Source: Bedellia somnulentella
Lineage: Eukaryota; Arthropoda; Insecta; Lepidoptera; Bedelliidae
Assembly (NCBI GenBank): GCA_963576735.1
Contig: OY755187.1
Span: 1,984,001-2,048,000 of the forward strand
Direction: 5' to 3'
Length of the DNA stretch: 64,000 nt
In this document: positions 1 to 10,400 of the stretch, in pieces
Layout of the letters: every line of letters begins with the position of its first letter
Numbering within the stretch: position 1 is the stretch's first letter
Program-made: the position numbers and the translations under genes
Notes under the pieces: model-generated
Told to the model about the DNA's origin: nothing
The model's input: the letters and a program-made list of their open reading frames with translations, nothing else
Database searches by the model: none

Positions 1-160
1 CCTGCCCCCTATCACGTGAGTACACTGTCTAAGCAAAACGTGGGTACCTTCTCTGGACACTAGATGGCGCTGCCATGAGAGTTCAGAAGTATTTGGTACA
101 TCTGCCAACCCCTTCGGGGATAAACGGTGTGAACGTTTATGTTTATGTTATATTTTATAT
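1..160 (+). repeat. SINE-A copy, cut by the window edge
   Basis: The 3' half of the tRNA-headed SINE seen at 22479, 35598 and 60323. It starts at 'cctgccccctatcacgtgag' and ends in the CCCC-TTC-GGGG hairpin and 'gtgaacgtttatg' tail. The head lies outside the window. It carries the 'actagatggcgctgccatg' variant shared with the 60323 copy. Confidence 0.8.
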
Positions 161-365
161 TGTAAACGGCCATGGTAGAAACTATTTTTGAAATTGATAA
201 CCTAGGGTAAGCGATACAGTTTTCGTCACCCTGACTGTTATAACCATTCGTAAATATTTTAGAAAGAAAATGTAAATAATCATAAACAAATGTCCGAACC
301 CATACCATAGAAAATATTTGCGAGTGGCTAAAACTGTCGAGTTGACAACAACTGTATTGCTTACC

Positions 366-480
366 CTACTGTATGTTTTTAAAACGCGCGCACGCGGCGT
401 CGCGTCGAGGAGACGGCCGCTCGTTCGGCGCGTAGGCGCTTCCCCGCGCCCGCGGGGGCAGCACCCCCTCAGATGATATT
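366..480. other. GC-rich block of unknown origin
   Basis: About 100 bases of strongly GC- and CpG-rich DNA in an AT-rich region, directly before a SINE-B remnant. A short minus-strand frame crosses it, but I recognise no domain. It may be an exon relic, a transposon terminus or captured sequence. Confidence 0.4.
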
Positions 481-504
481 TTTCGCTGAACCAACGGCGC
501 CTTA

Positions 505-637
505 AGTGAGGAAAAGATTGTAAAATAAAGGTTGTTGGTGATGGGTCTCATACCGCATCACCCAAAAATCACCTCTATCGATTATCTACCGAAAAAAATG
601 GTTGAGTGCTATTCTATGCCGTCCCTACATAGCAAGT
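505..637 (-). repeat. SINE-B remnant
   Basis: Diverged minus-strand copy matching the middle and head of SINE-B (ggttgttggtgatgggtctc, then a degraded 'ctaagccgacactacacagc'). The hairpin tail is missing, replaced by the GC-rich block. Confidence 0.7.
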
Positions 638-1387
638 AATTCAAAGGCACAAAGTAAAATAATGAAAACTAATTTAACCTCGAGACCCACAAATAGCGTT
701 TCATTAACTTGCAACCAGAAACAATCCCACTGGAATACCAGGCAATTGTAATATCACTATTAATTTGTTTCCCACTAAAGCCACTGGAATACCGGGCAAT
801 TGTAATATAACTATTAATTTGTTTTCCGACTAATAATCACAGATGATCTTCCCGCGGGCGCTTGCAGCACGATATTAAATTAAAAAATCAGAAATACTCT
901 CTATTTTCCAGCTTTAATTTTCATTTTATTACTTACTTTAAAATAGCCCTTTTAAAATGGCGGAAATCACTATGGAAACCGTTTTATCCGTTGACATTAT
1001 TGCAAGAAGTATTTCAGTGGTGTAAAATTATCCGTAAGTTGTGAGGTTAAGGAAATTTTATTCTGCAGTAACAGTAACGTATCGGTTAAGAAGAGCAGGA
1101 TGCGATTTGTGACTAATGGAAATAGAAAAAAAAATTCCGAGGTAGTAGTTAAAAAATATAATTTAAATATCCGAAATATTTTAATCAGCATCTAAGCCTT
1201 TTGTGATGAATTTTAACTATAAACTGCAATAAAAGTATCCTACATACTATAACCGATAAATAATTTAAGTAAATTAATTAATTAATTATTAATTTATTTA
1301 ATCCAAAAGGGTGGCAGAGTTATTAAAAGTACAATTAATTCTTACGTCATATACATAGAGAGTCGTGGTAAGCTTACAAGGTACACA
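638..1387. other. No gene recognised
   Basis: AT-rich DNA. A short direct repeat, 'ccactggaataccgggcaattgtaatat', occurs twice near 730-815. An ATG in good context at about 957 opens only about 22 codons. I see nothing else. Confidence 0.5.
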
Positions 1388-1603
1388 CATACAAACATAT
1401 ATTCACGCTGTAATTTCCCATTGGGGTAGACAGAGACAATCGATCGCCACTTTGTATGATACTAGCAAACCTCTCTAGCTTCGTTCACATCCATCAATCT
1501 TTTCATACATGCTCTTTAATTCTTCATACTTCGGCCGCCTGCCTCTTTGAGCACACTCTCTATTTGGTCCAAGTGTGTCATCCGTTGTCCTCTACTAACA
1601 TAC
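1388..1603 (-). pseudogene. LINE-C 3' fragment
   Basis: Minus-strand 3' end of the RTE-like LINE best preserved at 54290-54762. It carries the same C-terminal coding segment (Gly-Arg-Pro-Arg-rich, then Lys-Arg-Ala-Cys-Met) with frame damage, then the 3' tail. Confidence 0.75.
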
Positions 1604-1669
1604 ACACATTGGTATAAATAATAATAATGTCCAAATTACTGTACTTGTTTATGAATGAATTAAAACATA

Positions 1670-1894
1670 TAGTATAAGATCCCGCTGCTAAATCTCTACG
1701 TTCATAACGTATAAAGTCAAACACACATTTTAACATAAGTTTATGAATAGGAGAATACACTGACAAGACGCAGCCAGGCAAAAGTGGCCGCAAGTAATTT
1801 TAATTTAATTCTCTTTTTCATAAACTTATGTTAAAATGTGTGTTTGACTCAATACGTTATGAACGTAGAGATTTTGCAGCGGGATCTTATACTA
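1670..1894. mobile_element. MITE with about 80-bp terminal inverted repeats
   Basis: Left arm TAGTATAAGATCCCGCTGC and right arm GCAGCGGGATCTTATACTA are the ends of arms of about 80 bp that can fold on each other around a spacer of about 70 bp. A TA dinucleotide flanks each end, as expected for a Tc1/mariner-type insertion. No coding capacity. Confidence 0.8.
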
Positions 1895-2207
1895 ATAGGT
1901 AATTCACCAATTTGCTTGCTAATAAATCTGTAAACACTAAAGCTCTTCCCACACAATTTGGAATAAAAGCGTGATTAAATGATAAACGCAGTGCCAATGT
2001 AAACAGGCTTAATGATGGTGGAACATAGCTTCGGTGATTTATCAGCAAATCCTGTACAGTGGTCAGTTGACACGCCGTTTTCATCTGTTACATGGTTGGG
2101 TCAGTGTTCGGGTGATTAAAGCAGTAAATATTGGAGTGATGAGCAAACTCTGCTTCGTGATATAAAATTATATCGAACGGTATGATGATTAAGTGACGTC
2201 AAACTAC

Positions 2208-2390
2208 AGAATAGAATAGAAAACTCTTTATTGTACATCAAATATGGAAAAACAATTACAAATACACAGAATGAATTAACAAAAGTACAATTGGTGGTCT
2301 TATCACTAAAAGCGATCTCTTCCAGACAACCTTTGAATGGAGAGGTCAATAAATTAGAGTCATGTGAGATAGATGTACAACAACATGGTG
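2208..2390 (-). repeat. Non-LTR retrotransposon 3' tail
   Basis: Read on the minus strand this carries 'ggttgtctggaagagatcgc' and ends in 'tacaataaagagttttctat', a 3' end I recognise from common lepidopteran LINEs. Untranslated 3' end only. Confidence 0.6.
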
Positions 2391-2547
2391 AAACTGATAA
2401 CTATACGTTGATGATTGAATGATGAATGTTCGATGGTTATATTTATAACACGCTTACACCATTTCTTGAAATAAAAATGAGGGATATGACATATTATCTT
2501 AATACCTTCTTAGTTTTTCCTTTTTATATCAATATTACTTTGGTAAA

Positions 2548-2580
2548 TATACTCACGGCTATAATCTAGAAAAGGGGTAT
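2548..2580 (-). repeat. SINE-B tail fragment
   Basis: Only the terminal 'atactcacggctataa' and hairpin segment remain. Confidence 0.6.
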
Positions 2581-2582
2581 TA

Positions 2583-4185
2583 GTGGAGTGTCTGGGACGT
2601 TAAAAACAAGAAAACCTCGGATTTCTGTTACAGTGAATGAAATTTTATAATTCAAAGTGAAATGTTTAGCTTATGAATCTTATGATATATACAAAAGAGT
2701 TTACCTTTTAAAAAAGAGTGATCTCGAAAAAAATATATATCCATAAACCTCAGAATATTAGGCTGTAGAACATTTTTCATTAAGTTTAACTTATATAATT
2801 ATATAGACATAGTTGTTAGAAGAATGAAGAAAATGAAGGAAAAGGAAAAAAAAAAAACTCCTTACTCATAGCTCAAGAGATTGATACTATTTTTTAGTTT
2901 CTTTGTCGTAAGTGAAAATGAAGTTTCACTGGTCCTCTTTTTGTTATATTTCAATATATGTATATTTGACGACAACCTGTATGAGCGTACAGGAATTCAG
3001 CTTGAAAATGAGGTAACAAGCCATTTTTTTGTTCGCTTGAAACAGCTCGTAAAGTTGCAATCCCTTTAGTATTTTTTTAATAACACCTGAATCTGAATAG
3101 GCCGTGGAAGGTGAACCCAATTTTTTACAGATAATGCAGCTGATAGTACTCATGAGTTATACTTTTAGTCTTTGATTTATCCATTGTAAGAAAATTGTGA
3201 TAGAAAAAAATATGATTGAATTATATCTTAAAAATCTCTAAAAAAATCAATCTTTAATTATTAATGTACTTATGATATAATTATTAGTACGTTCATATTA
3301 TAAGCATCATGATTATAGAATAAACTGATAATTCTTGATAAGAATACTTACCGAATGAATAAAGAAAATAAACTACATAGAAAATCAATAGAAAAAGAAC
3401 GTCTTCAACAAAAAAAACACACCACTTTTACTCTTAAATATATTCAACATGAGTAGAACACGAATTTATAACTAAAAATCAATGAGTCATTATCCAAAAA
3501 GTAGCTAATAAAATCTGTTCAGGTTCCTCCCCTCCCTATGTTCTACTACTTGTCCAATGACCCTTTATACACTCCGACGTTGTAATCAACCGTGATAGCC
3601 CAGTGGGTAGAACACTCGGTTATCGTGCAAACGCAAACGCAAATTTGTCTTTTCTAAAAGACATATGTGTGGTTAATTTATCATGGTTGTTAACGGTGAG
3701 GGAAAACATCGTGAGGAAACCCACATGGCTGAGTTGTACTTAGTCATGTGACAGTGTATTCGTACAAAACGGCGATAGGCCTGCCCCCTATCACGTGAGT
3801 ACACTGTCCATGCAAATCGTGGGTACTCTGAACACCAGGTGACAAAGTCACGTGATGTTCAGAAGTATTAGTACCTCTGCCAACCCCTTCGGGGATATTC
3901 GGCGTAAACGTTTATGCTTTATTCTTTATTATACGTTGTAAGGAAATATTCTATTATGTCTCTTTAGGTATAACTCAACGTATAGATACAACAAACATAT
4001 ATCTTAATCAAATTACATGCTTCAATATATTTTTTATAGTTTTTGTTGATTTAAAAAAAACAAGAGCACAATTATTTTTTTTAATTAATTTTAAAAGAAA
4101 TCCCCCCCTCAGCCGTTGAAATTCATTCACTGTAACAGAAGTCTGAGGTTAAAACCCCCAGACACTCCAGTATATCCAGAGCTTT
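2583..4185. repeat. Widely spaced inverted repeat
   Basis: A segment at 2583-2648 (gtggagtgtctgg ... ctgttacagtgaatgaa) recurs inverted at 4112-4185. The 1.4 kb between is AT-rich, and 2820-3580 shows no recognisable gene. The arms may be the ends of one decayed transposon or two oppositely inserted copies of a short repeat. Confidence 0.45.
3586..3925 (+). repeat. SINE-A copy
   Basis: Near full-length copy. The tRNA-like head (A box 'tagcccagtgggtagaac') has lost part of its B-box region, where 'cgcaaacgcaaa' occurs. Body and CCCC-TTC-GGGG tail are intact. Confidence 0.85.
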
Positions 4186-4253
4186 AGAATCAAAAAAATC
4201 TTTAAAAAATGTGGGTGGAGGTGTTAGCAGAGAACGGCCGCGTAAAACGTTTG

Positions 4254-4400
4254 AAAACCAAGTCGAAAACGTGCTTACGAAGGCGAAAGTCCGTAGTGAA
4301 AAGAATAAAAGAGCATGTATGAGGAGAATTGTGAATGTTTCAAAAGCGAGATATATTTGTTAGGATCGTACAAAGTGGCGATCACAGACCTGTATTTGAA
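4254..4400 (+). pseudogene. LINE-C 3' fragment
   Basis: Decayed plus-strand copy of the C-terminal segment ('aagaataaaagagcatgtatg', then 'aggatcgtacaaagtggcgatc'). Ends before the hairpin tail. Confidence 0.6.
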
Positions 4401-4524
4401 TAGATGCCGCAAGTGCATGTACTTCACGTGTAAAAACTGAGTAAAATTATCTTAGTTTATCGCCATTTGATTGAGTCCGCGCTTGAACGTTCTCGCTGAC
4501 GGATGTCAAGCCAAATATAAAAAA

Positions 4525-4604
4525 ATGCCTTATTGTGCCGTATTGAGTTGCAAAAACTTTCCAAATAAAGCGGGACGAATTAATGGAAAGATTTCCTTTC
4601 ATCG
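4525..4604 (+). CDS. THAP-type zinc finger, first coding exon (orphan)
   Basis: An ATG opens 26 codons beginning MPYCAVLSCKNF and ending ISFHR at a good donor (CG|gtaggt, 4605). This matches the start of a THAP domain: a Cys-x4-Cys pair, then the I-S-F-H-R/K-F segment where many THAP genes have an intron. THAP domains are C2CH zinc fingers that bind DNA and occur in transcription factors and P-element-type transposases. I cannot find the exon with the rest of the domain (the tryptophan and second zinc-ligand pair) in the next 3 kb. It is either the start of a long-intron gene broken up by insertions or a relic. The next 600 bases hold nothing else I recognise. Confidence 0.5.
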
Positions 4605-5255
4605 GTAGGTCATTTTATTATAAAATTATGTGGCTTTTATTGCAAAATCAATTATTTAATGTTTATTGTGGTTTTACACTGAAAAATATTTAACCGAGTG
4701 TGTATCGCATAATTTATAATACATTGCCGCTTTTAGTTACAAAGCTACCTAGTATGGCTTGTCTATTAAAACACGCAATGAACATTAAAATGAACGATAT
4801 TTTCACTTGTCAATCAGCGTCATGGTACGGTGGCTATTGTCATATTTCTGTCATTTTAAGCATATTGTGTTGTACGTGTACAGTTAGTTGTATTCGATTC
4901 TAATTCTTATCGATTTTGGGAACAGAGGAATGATAATATTCGCGATGGGTGTTCCACGTGTCTAAAGTATTTTTATAACTACAATGCTTCTGTTAAATAA
5001 TTAATTGGAACACTCTTGTTTTAACTTTGTGTTTATTTAATAAAAGAACAGTTTAATTTTAGTTCTACGTTTTGCTCTAGGTTCCATTTCTTAAAATGTG
5101 GTATGTGTCAGTCTTTTTTATTTCCTTTCTTCAGTCAGTATTACCAATTTAAATGTACATATATAACAACACGCCTTCTTACATTCATATTGTAAAACAA
5201 TAACAATAAGACAAAGCTTCTTAAGTACTACAGTAATTATAATTATCAATTAGGG

Positions 5256-5655
5256 AACTTTACTCCTTTAAATTAACATTTTGCTAAATTTAGTGAATTT
5301 AACTTTTCCCAAAGCTTTTGTAAATATATCTGCAATATTATTTTCTGACTCTAATTTTATTACTTCCTTGCTTAACATTTTCATTTACAAAATGATAGTG
5401 TATTTTATTACGTAGAATAGATAGTGTATTTTTTTACGTAGAATTCTTTGTAAAGTTTCCATACTTAGAAATAGCTACAGATCCTGAATTATCTTCATAG
5501 GTGTTACATGGTTTACAAACTTTAGTAAAGGCATCATTCATTACACAAATGAGAAAATTTAATTCTGTTACTTTTTCTGATAATTCTAAATTTTCAGCAA
5601 ATGTTGAAGACTTTTTTACACTACTTTGTTTTTTTATTCCAGTAAAGAACAAACA
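5256..5655 (-). pseudogene. Ty1/copia pol 3' remnant (RNase H region)
   Basis: The minus strand reads through a copia-like RNase H C-terminal region, with motifs resembling S-S-T-A-E-A-E-Y and Y-E-D-N-S-G-S-V-A-I, then in shifted frames 'HYHFVNE' and 'ADIFTKAL', the usual closing motifs of copia pol. At least two frame breaks and stops separate these pieces, so it is dead. I found no LTRs. Similarity is from memory of family motifs. Confidence 0.7.
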
Positions 5656-5689
5656 AAGGGTTTCATACTATCATCTATAATAGAAAATT

Positions 5690-6010
5690 ATGTTTCTATA
5701 TGGGAACCCCCTTTGATATGTACTTTACTCGTATTTAACTGCTTGTTTTGAAAGGTGATATACAAGTAAATATTATGTGAAAATTTGAAGTGTTTACTTA
5801 TTACCGATTTAATATTGAGCAAACAAATACGAAAAAAAACACGTTAATTGTATAAGAAACCCCCTTAATATTTTTTGAATTTTTGGGTTTTGATTTTATA
5901 GCGACAACAAAAATACATCATGTGTGAAAATTTCAGCTTTCTAGCTATCACAGTTTATGAGATGCAGCCTGGAGACAGACAGACAGCGGAAAAAAATACT
6001 AAATTACTTT
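5690..6010. repeat. Decayed lepidopteran repeat (same type as 41869)
   Basis: Contains 'gggaacccccttaatatttt', 'tgtgaaaatttcagctttctagctatcac' and 'gagacagacagacagcgga', segments I associate with the abundant 'gttccgt' element present more completely at 41869-42492. Boundaries are approximate. Confidence 0.5.
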
Positions 6011-6555
6011 TCTTTCTCTACAACTTCTTTTCTTCTTTTTCAAGCTGACTTAGTTCTGGGTTAAATTATATTTTGTCATAGCCCATTCAACTAGTTTTCC
6101 GTTTTGTAGATATAATTTCATCTCGGGTTATTTTTCATTTTGTAACTTTTCGAGAACATATTATTAAAACTAGATAATTAGGTAGGTAGGTTATCAATAA
6201 AGACAAGTTATTATAATAATAAAGGCTACTGTACTTCTCACTAATTCACTGATTTAGTTCGTTGTTTTCCTAGAAGAAGTAGTGGTGGAGGAAAATAATG
6301 TAGGAAGAATTGTTCAGAATTAACATGAGACCATGAGAAAATAGCGACATTAAAAAAAACACAAATAAGTCTAGATTTATCATTCCTCTGTCGATTTAAC
6401 ATTCGTCTGTCGATGCAGTCGATTATAATCGATTGAATCGTTTACGCGCGGATAGGGAGTTTCTAACACTAAATTGCTCATGTGACGTCACGGTAGGGCG
6501 AGAAATTATGGCACGCTTGGTTTCTATACAAATAATGATACTTGCGTCATCTATT

Positions 6556-6625
6556 CAAATACATGTCTGTGGTGGCGATCTATAGTCTCTACCTAACCGA
6601 AAGGAAACAACGGGCGTGAGTATAA
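6556..6625 (+). repeat. LINE-C tail fragment
   Basis: 'ggcgatctatagtctctacctaa', then a degraded 'gggcgtgagtata' tail. No coding part. Confidence 0.55.
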
Positions 6626-6717
6626 GTAGGTAAAAGAACAATCACTTCAATAAGTTATAAGAAGATAAACTACCAATATCATCTTCAGTGTTTGTTTTGT
6701 GGCGTGAACGTCGAGTA

Positions 6718-6967
6718 TTAATACTACAGTGACCTATGTCAAAATGTTGACGAATTGAGTTACAATACTACACAAACCTTAACAAGCATGCTCTACAACA
6801 TAGGCATGAGAAAACACCCGTATTCTTAACACAAAAAGGTTCAATTTCACTTAGGTCTTTATCGTCTCGTATTCATATGTTGTTGAGCATGATTTTAAGG
6901 TCTGTGTAGTATTGTAACTCAACACAACAACATTTTGACATAGGTCAATGTAGTATTAAGCGTGCGA
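6718..6967. mobile_element. MITE-E copy 1
   Basis: Terminal inverted repeats 'ttaatactacagtgacctatg' and 'cataggtcaatgtagtattaa' flank about 250 bases. The interior matches the 52151-52355 copy in the opposite orientation, so this is one family with two copies here. Non-coding. Confidence 0.8.
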
Positions 6968-7089
6968 TATATGGATTGACTTAAAGATTGTAGTATCACG
7001 TTTCATGTAAAGCACTCAACGCTTCTCAGGGATCTTCTGTCTTAAGTGTTGTTACTGATTTTATGTGATCTTAAATTCGTTTAATGGTT

Positions 7090-7342
7090 GCTGTGTAGTG
7101 TCGGCTTAGAATAGCACTACCCCATTTCTGTTACGTATACGTTAGGGGCGACTAACGGTATTGGGGCGTTTAAGGGATTTTTGGGCGATGCGGTTGGAGA
7201 CCCATCACCAACAACCTTTATTTAACCATCTTTTCCCCACTAAATTTTCCAAAAGTGGCTGAGGAATTTCTAATACCTTAGCTCTGGCTACCCCTTCTAG
7301 GGCTTTATAGTCGTGAGTATATGTATGTGTATGTGTGTATGT
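7090..7342 (+). repeat. SINE-B copy, full length
   Basis: Runs from 'gctgtgtagtgtcggcttag' to 'gtgagtatatgtatgtg'. All segments of the family consensus are present. Confidence 0.85.
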
Positions 7343-7453
7343 TAAAGTCATTTCCTAAGTACTATCATTACAATGTTAAACTCATTTAAGTTTCATAAAT
7401 AAAACACATTTTTCAAAAACCATCATATAATACTCATTACCCTTAACCTAAAA

Positions 7454-10400
7454 TCAGCATCCAACCGCATAATACAAAGCCATCATCAAAGCCGGCACCA
7501 GGAGCAGTCCCCGGCCGAGTGGGCAGTGTGCCGCGTTGCAGTGGTCGTGGTAGCATTGGCACACGGTCTCCAGGTGGTCGGAGTTGTCAGCGCGGTAGCA
7601 GTCGCGGTGGTGCTGGATCCAGCCGCAGCCGCGCGTCACGCGGAGCTCGGACTCACGATTCGTGTGGAAAACTGAAAAATGAAACCAAATTTATATGGAT
7701 ACAAGTTCAATCTCCGTGTGGAAACTGGAAGATAAAACCCAATATATGCGGATGCACGTTTGATCCTTGCTGAAGGCAATATTTTGTGAGAAGATTACAA
7801 ATACTCGGTTCTTAGTTTTGGATGCTATTTATATGTAGGTTGTATTGTATATTATTAAATTAGTAAAGGGTTGGTGACTTCTTGGTGGTGCTCCCTGTTC
7901 CAAAAAATGCTGATCGAGTGGGAAAGTTATGCAACATAGTTTCAAGGCGGTGATTGTGCCATTATATAAAGGAAAGTGTTAGCGACGCGATTTAACTTTA
8001 CGCCACACATAGGCATAAATATTAAAAGTTGTGTTGTGATATTTTGATTTCATTTGTATTTGTTTCTATGTATTGTCTTTATTAAAATAAAGTTGGTGTG
8101 TGAGTGCTGTTGCAATGGCGAGCGAGGGGTAGGGTGACGGAAGGGACGAAGGTAGCTATCGAAGAGTGTACAGAGACGTTTCAAGGTCAACAAATGCATA
8201 GATAGATTTCGCAATCAAATCAGTCGGCAAAGCAACGCCATTGTGACAGCACGCACTCCCTTTTTGAAACTTCTAAGTGTTTTTTATTTGAGCATCATCC
8301 TTCCACCGTTAACAAAGTGGTCTTCGGCCGGATCATATAAGAAGAAGAACCAAAATTGTTATGTTTTCGACTCCGCCGCCGCACGTTATGGTAAAAACAC
8401 GTGGCGCGTTGGCACGCGAAAAACTAAAGTTCGAATCGGAGGATGAACATTCTCGAATCAATGAGACGAAGTCCGAGGTACCTATGGCAAAGAATGAACT
8501 TACGGACCTCGCCACCAAAGGGGATTTGAGAAGCCTGACAGATGCTCATCGAAGAAAATCTGTTATTTCGAGTGTAACATCTATGGAAGCTCGGAGAAAG
8601 AAGTTAGAGCTGGAAGCTGCGGAGGCAATGGCAAAAATTGATAAAGATGTCATTAAGAAGAAATTAGAAGCTGACATTGCCGCCCTAGAAGAGGAGTGTT
8701 CGAGGTCACGGAGTAGTCGATCGCCATCTTTACGGAATACAGACGCGGACCGCGTGGAACAATGGTTGCAGGACAGCCAACCTAAGGCGGAGCTGGCCGC
8801 ACCACGTGACGTACCTGTCGAAAATCAACACCAATTCCGGTCGGTATCAGCGCAAAATGACATCCAAAAATTAGCTGAGGCAATAAAGGATATAGCTGTA
8901 GCAGCGAACTCGAACTCACCGAATAACCACATGCTGAGTCGGTTATGTACACCAAAAGACCTTCCTACCTTTACTGGAGACCCAATGGAGTGGTTGAGTT
9001 TTAAACAAGCGTACGATGAGTCAACCGAGGTCTGTCACTTCACGGCGAAAGAAAATTTATGGCGTCTAAGAAAATGTTTACGAGGTCCAGCTCGAGATTC
9101 CGTTGTTGCCCTTTTCGTGAGTGGTACTTCACCCGAAGCAGTTATCGCCACTCTGGAGCTGCAGTACGGCAATCCAGACATTATTCTACCCAGGATCATA
9201 CAAGATATCCAAAAGTTACAACCCGTTAACCAGGACTACCACCGAGACATTATACCATTTGCAATCAAGGTGAAGAATTACGTGGCAGCGGTGCAGTCTC
9301 TGGGTCAAGATGAACTTAAGTCTGGAGCTGTAAATTATGGAACTACCTGGAATTTCATACCAGTTTCAAGTCCAAATTGGGGAGGCGCTTGGGAACGACT
9401 CATAAGATCAGTCAAGAGTTCTTTAAAGATCGTGCTGAAGGAACGTGCGCCTCGAGACGAAGTTCTTCTGACACTAATGGCTGAGGTTGAGCAGATAGTG
9501 AATGGCCGACCGCTGACTCACGTCAGTGTTGAACCGGGATCAGAAGAAGCCCTCACCCCTAATCATTTTTTGATCGGCTCTTCGTCGAATTTACCAATCT
9601 TAGGAGAATTTAATGACTCTGACCTTGTCTTACGAAAACACTGGCGCATATCACAACGTTTGGCTGACTTATATTGGTCGCGGTGGTTGAAAGAATATTT
9701 ACCCTTACTTATACCCAGACATAAGTGGACAAATGAAGTATCGCCTCTTAATATAGGAGACCTGGTAGTGGTTGTGGACCCAAATGCTCCACGAAATATG
9801 TGGCTGAAAGGTAGGGTTGAAGCCGTTCATCCAGGGAAAGACGAGAGAGTGAGGGTGGTAGACGTGCGCACCAAAACGGGCGTGTTGAGACGATCGGCGG
9901 CACGCGTCGCTCAGATACCTGTAGGTTAGGAGTGCTGCCGGGTCAGCACTAGGGTGGGGTGTGTTAGCGACGCGATTTAACTTTACGCCACACATAGGCA
10001 TAAATATTAAAAGTTGTGTTGTGATATTTTGATTTCATTTGTATTTGTTTCTATGTATTGTCTTTATTAAAATAAAGTTGGTGTGTGAGTGCTGTTGCAA
10101 TGGCGAGCGAGGGGTAGGGTGACGGAAGGGACGAAGGTAGCTATCGAAGAGTGTACAGAGACGTTTCAAGGTCAACAAATGCATAGATAGATTTCGCAAT
10201 CAAATCAGTCGGCAAAGCAACGCCATTGTGACAGCACGCACTCCCTTTTTGAAACTTCTAAGTGTTTTTTATTTGAGCATCATCCTTCCACCGTTAACAG
10301 AAAGGGTTCACACCAGCAGGGCAAGCACGAGCCGTGTTTAAACTAGTTATCGGATTAGGGATAAAGCAGCCATCTCTTACGCACTTACTTAGTATCGTAT

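Larger units (their letters stand above)
7977..10299 (+). mobile_element. BEL/Pao LTR retrotransposon, internal-deletion derivative
   Basis: A bounded insertion of 2323 bases. The LTRs are 338 bases, start TGTTAG and end TTAACA, and I noticed no differences between them. A 5-bp target duplication GAAAG lies at 7972-7976 and 10300-10304. After the 5' LTR is a possible primer-binding site starting TGGTCTTCGGCCGG (about 8318; primer tRNA not assigned). A purine-rich tract (agggtggggtg) precedes the 3' LTR. Protease, reverse transcriptase, RNase H and most of integrase are missing, so it cannot move by itself. It lies in the intron between Ly6 exons 2 and 3, antisense to that gene. Confidence 0.93.

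Noticed and set aside
957..1040. A first coding exon starting at the ATG near 957
   Set aside because: Good start context, but only about 22 codons, and the stop comes before the best donor (gtaagttg). No domain.
7519..7773. Plus-strand 84-aa Ser/Arg/Gly-rich frame
   Set aside because: Antisense shadow of Ly6 exon 3, caused by its GC-rich codons.
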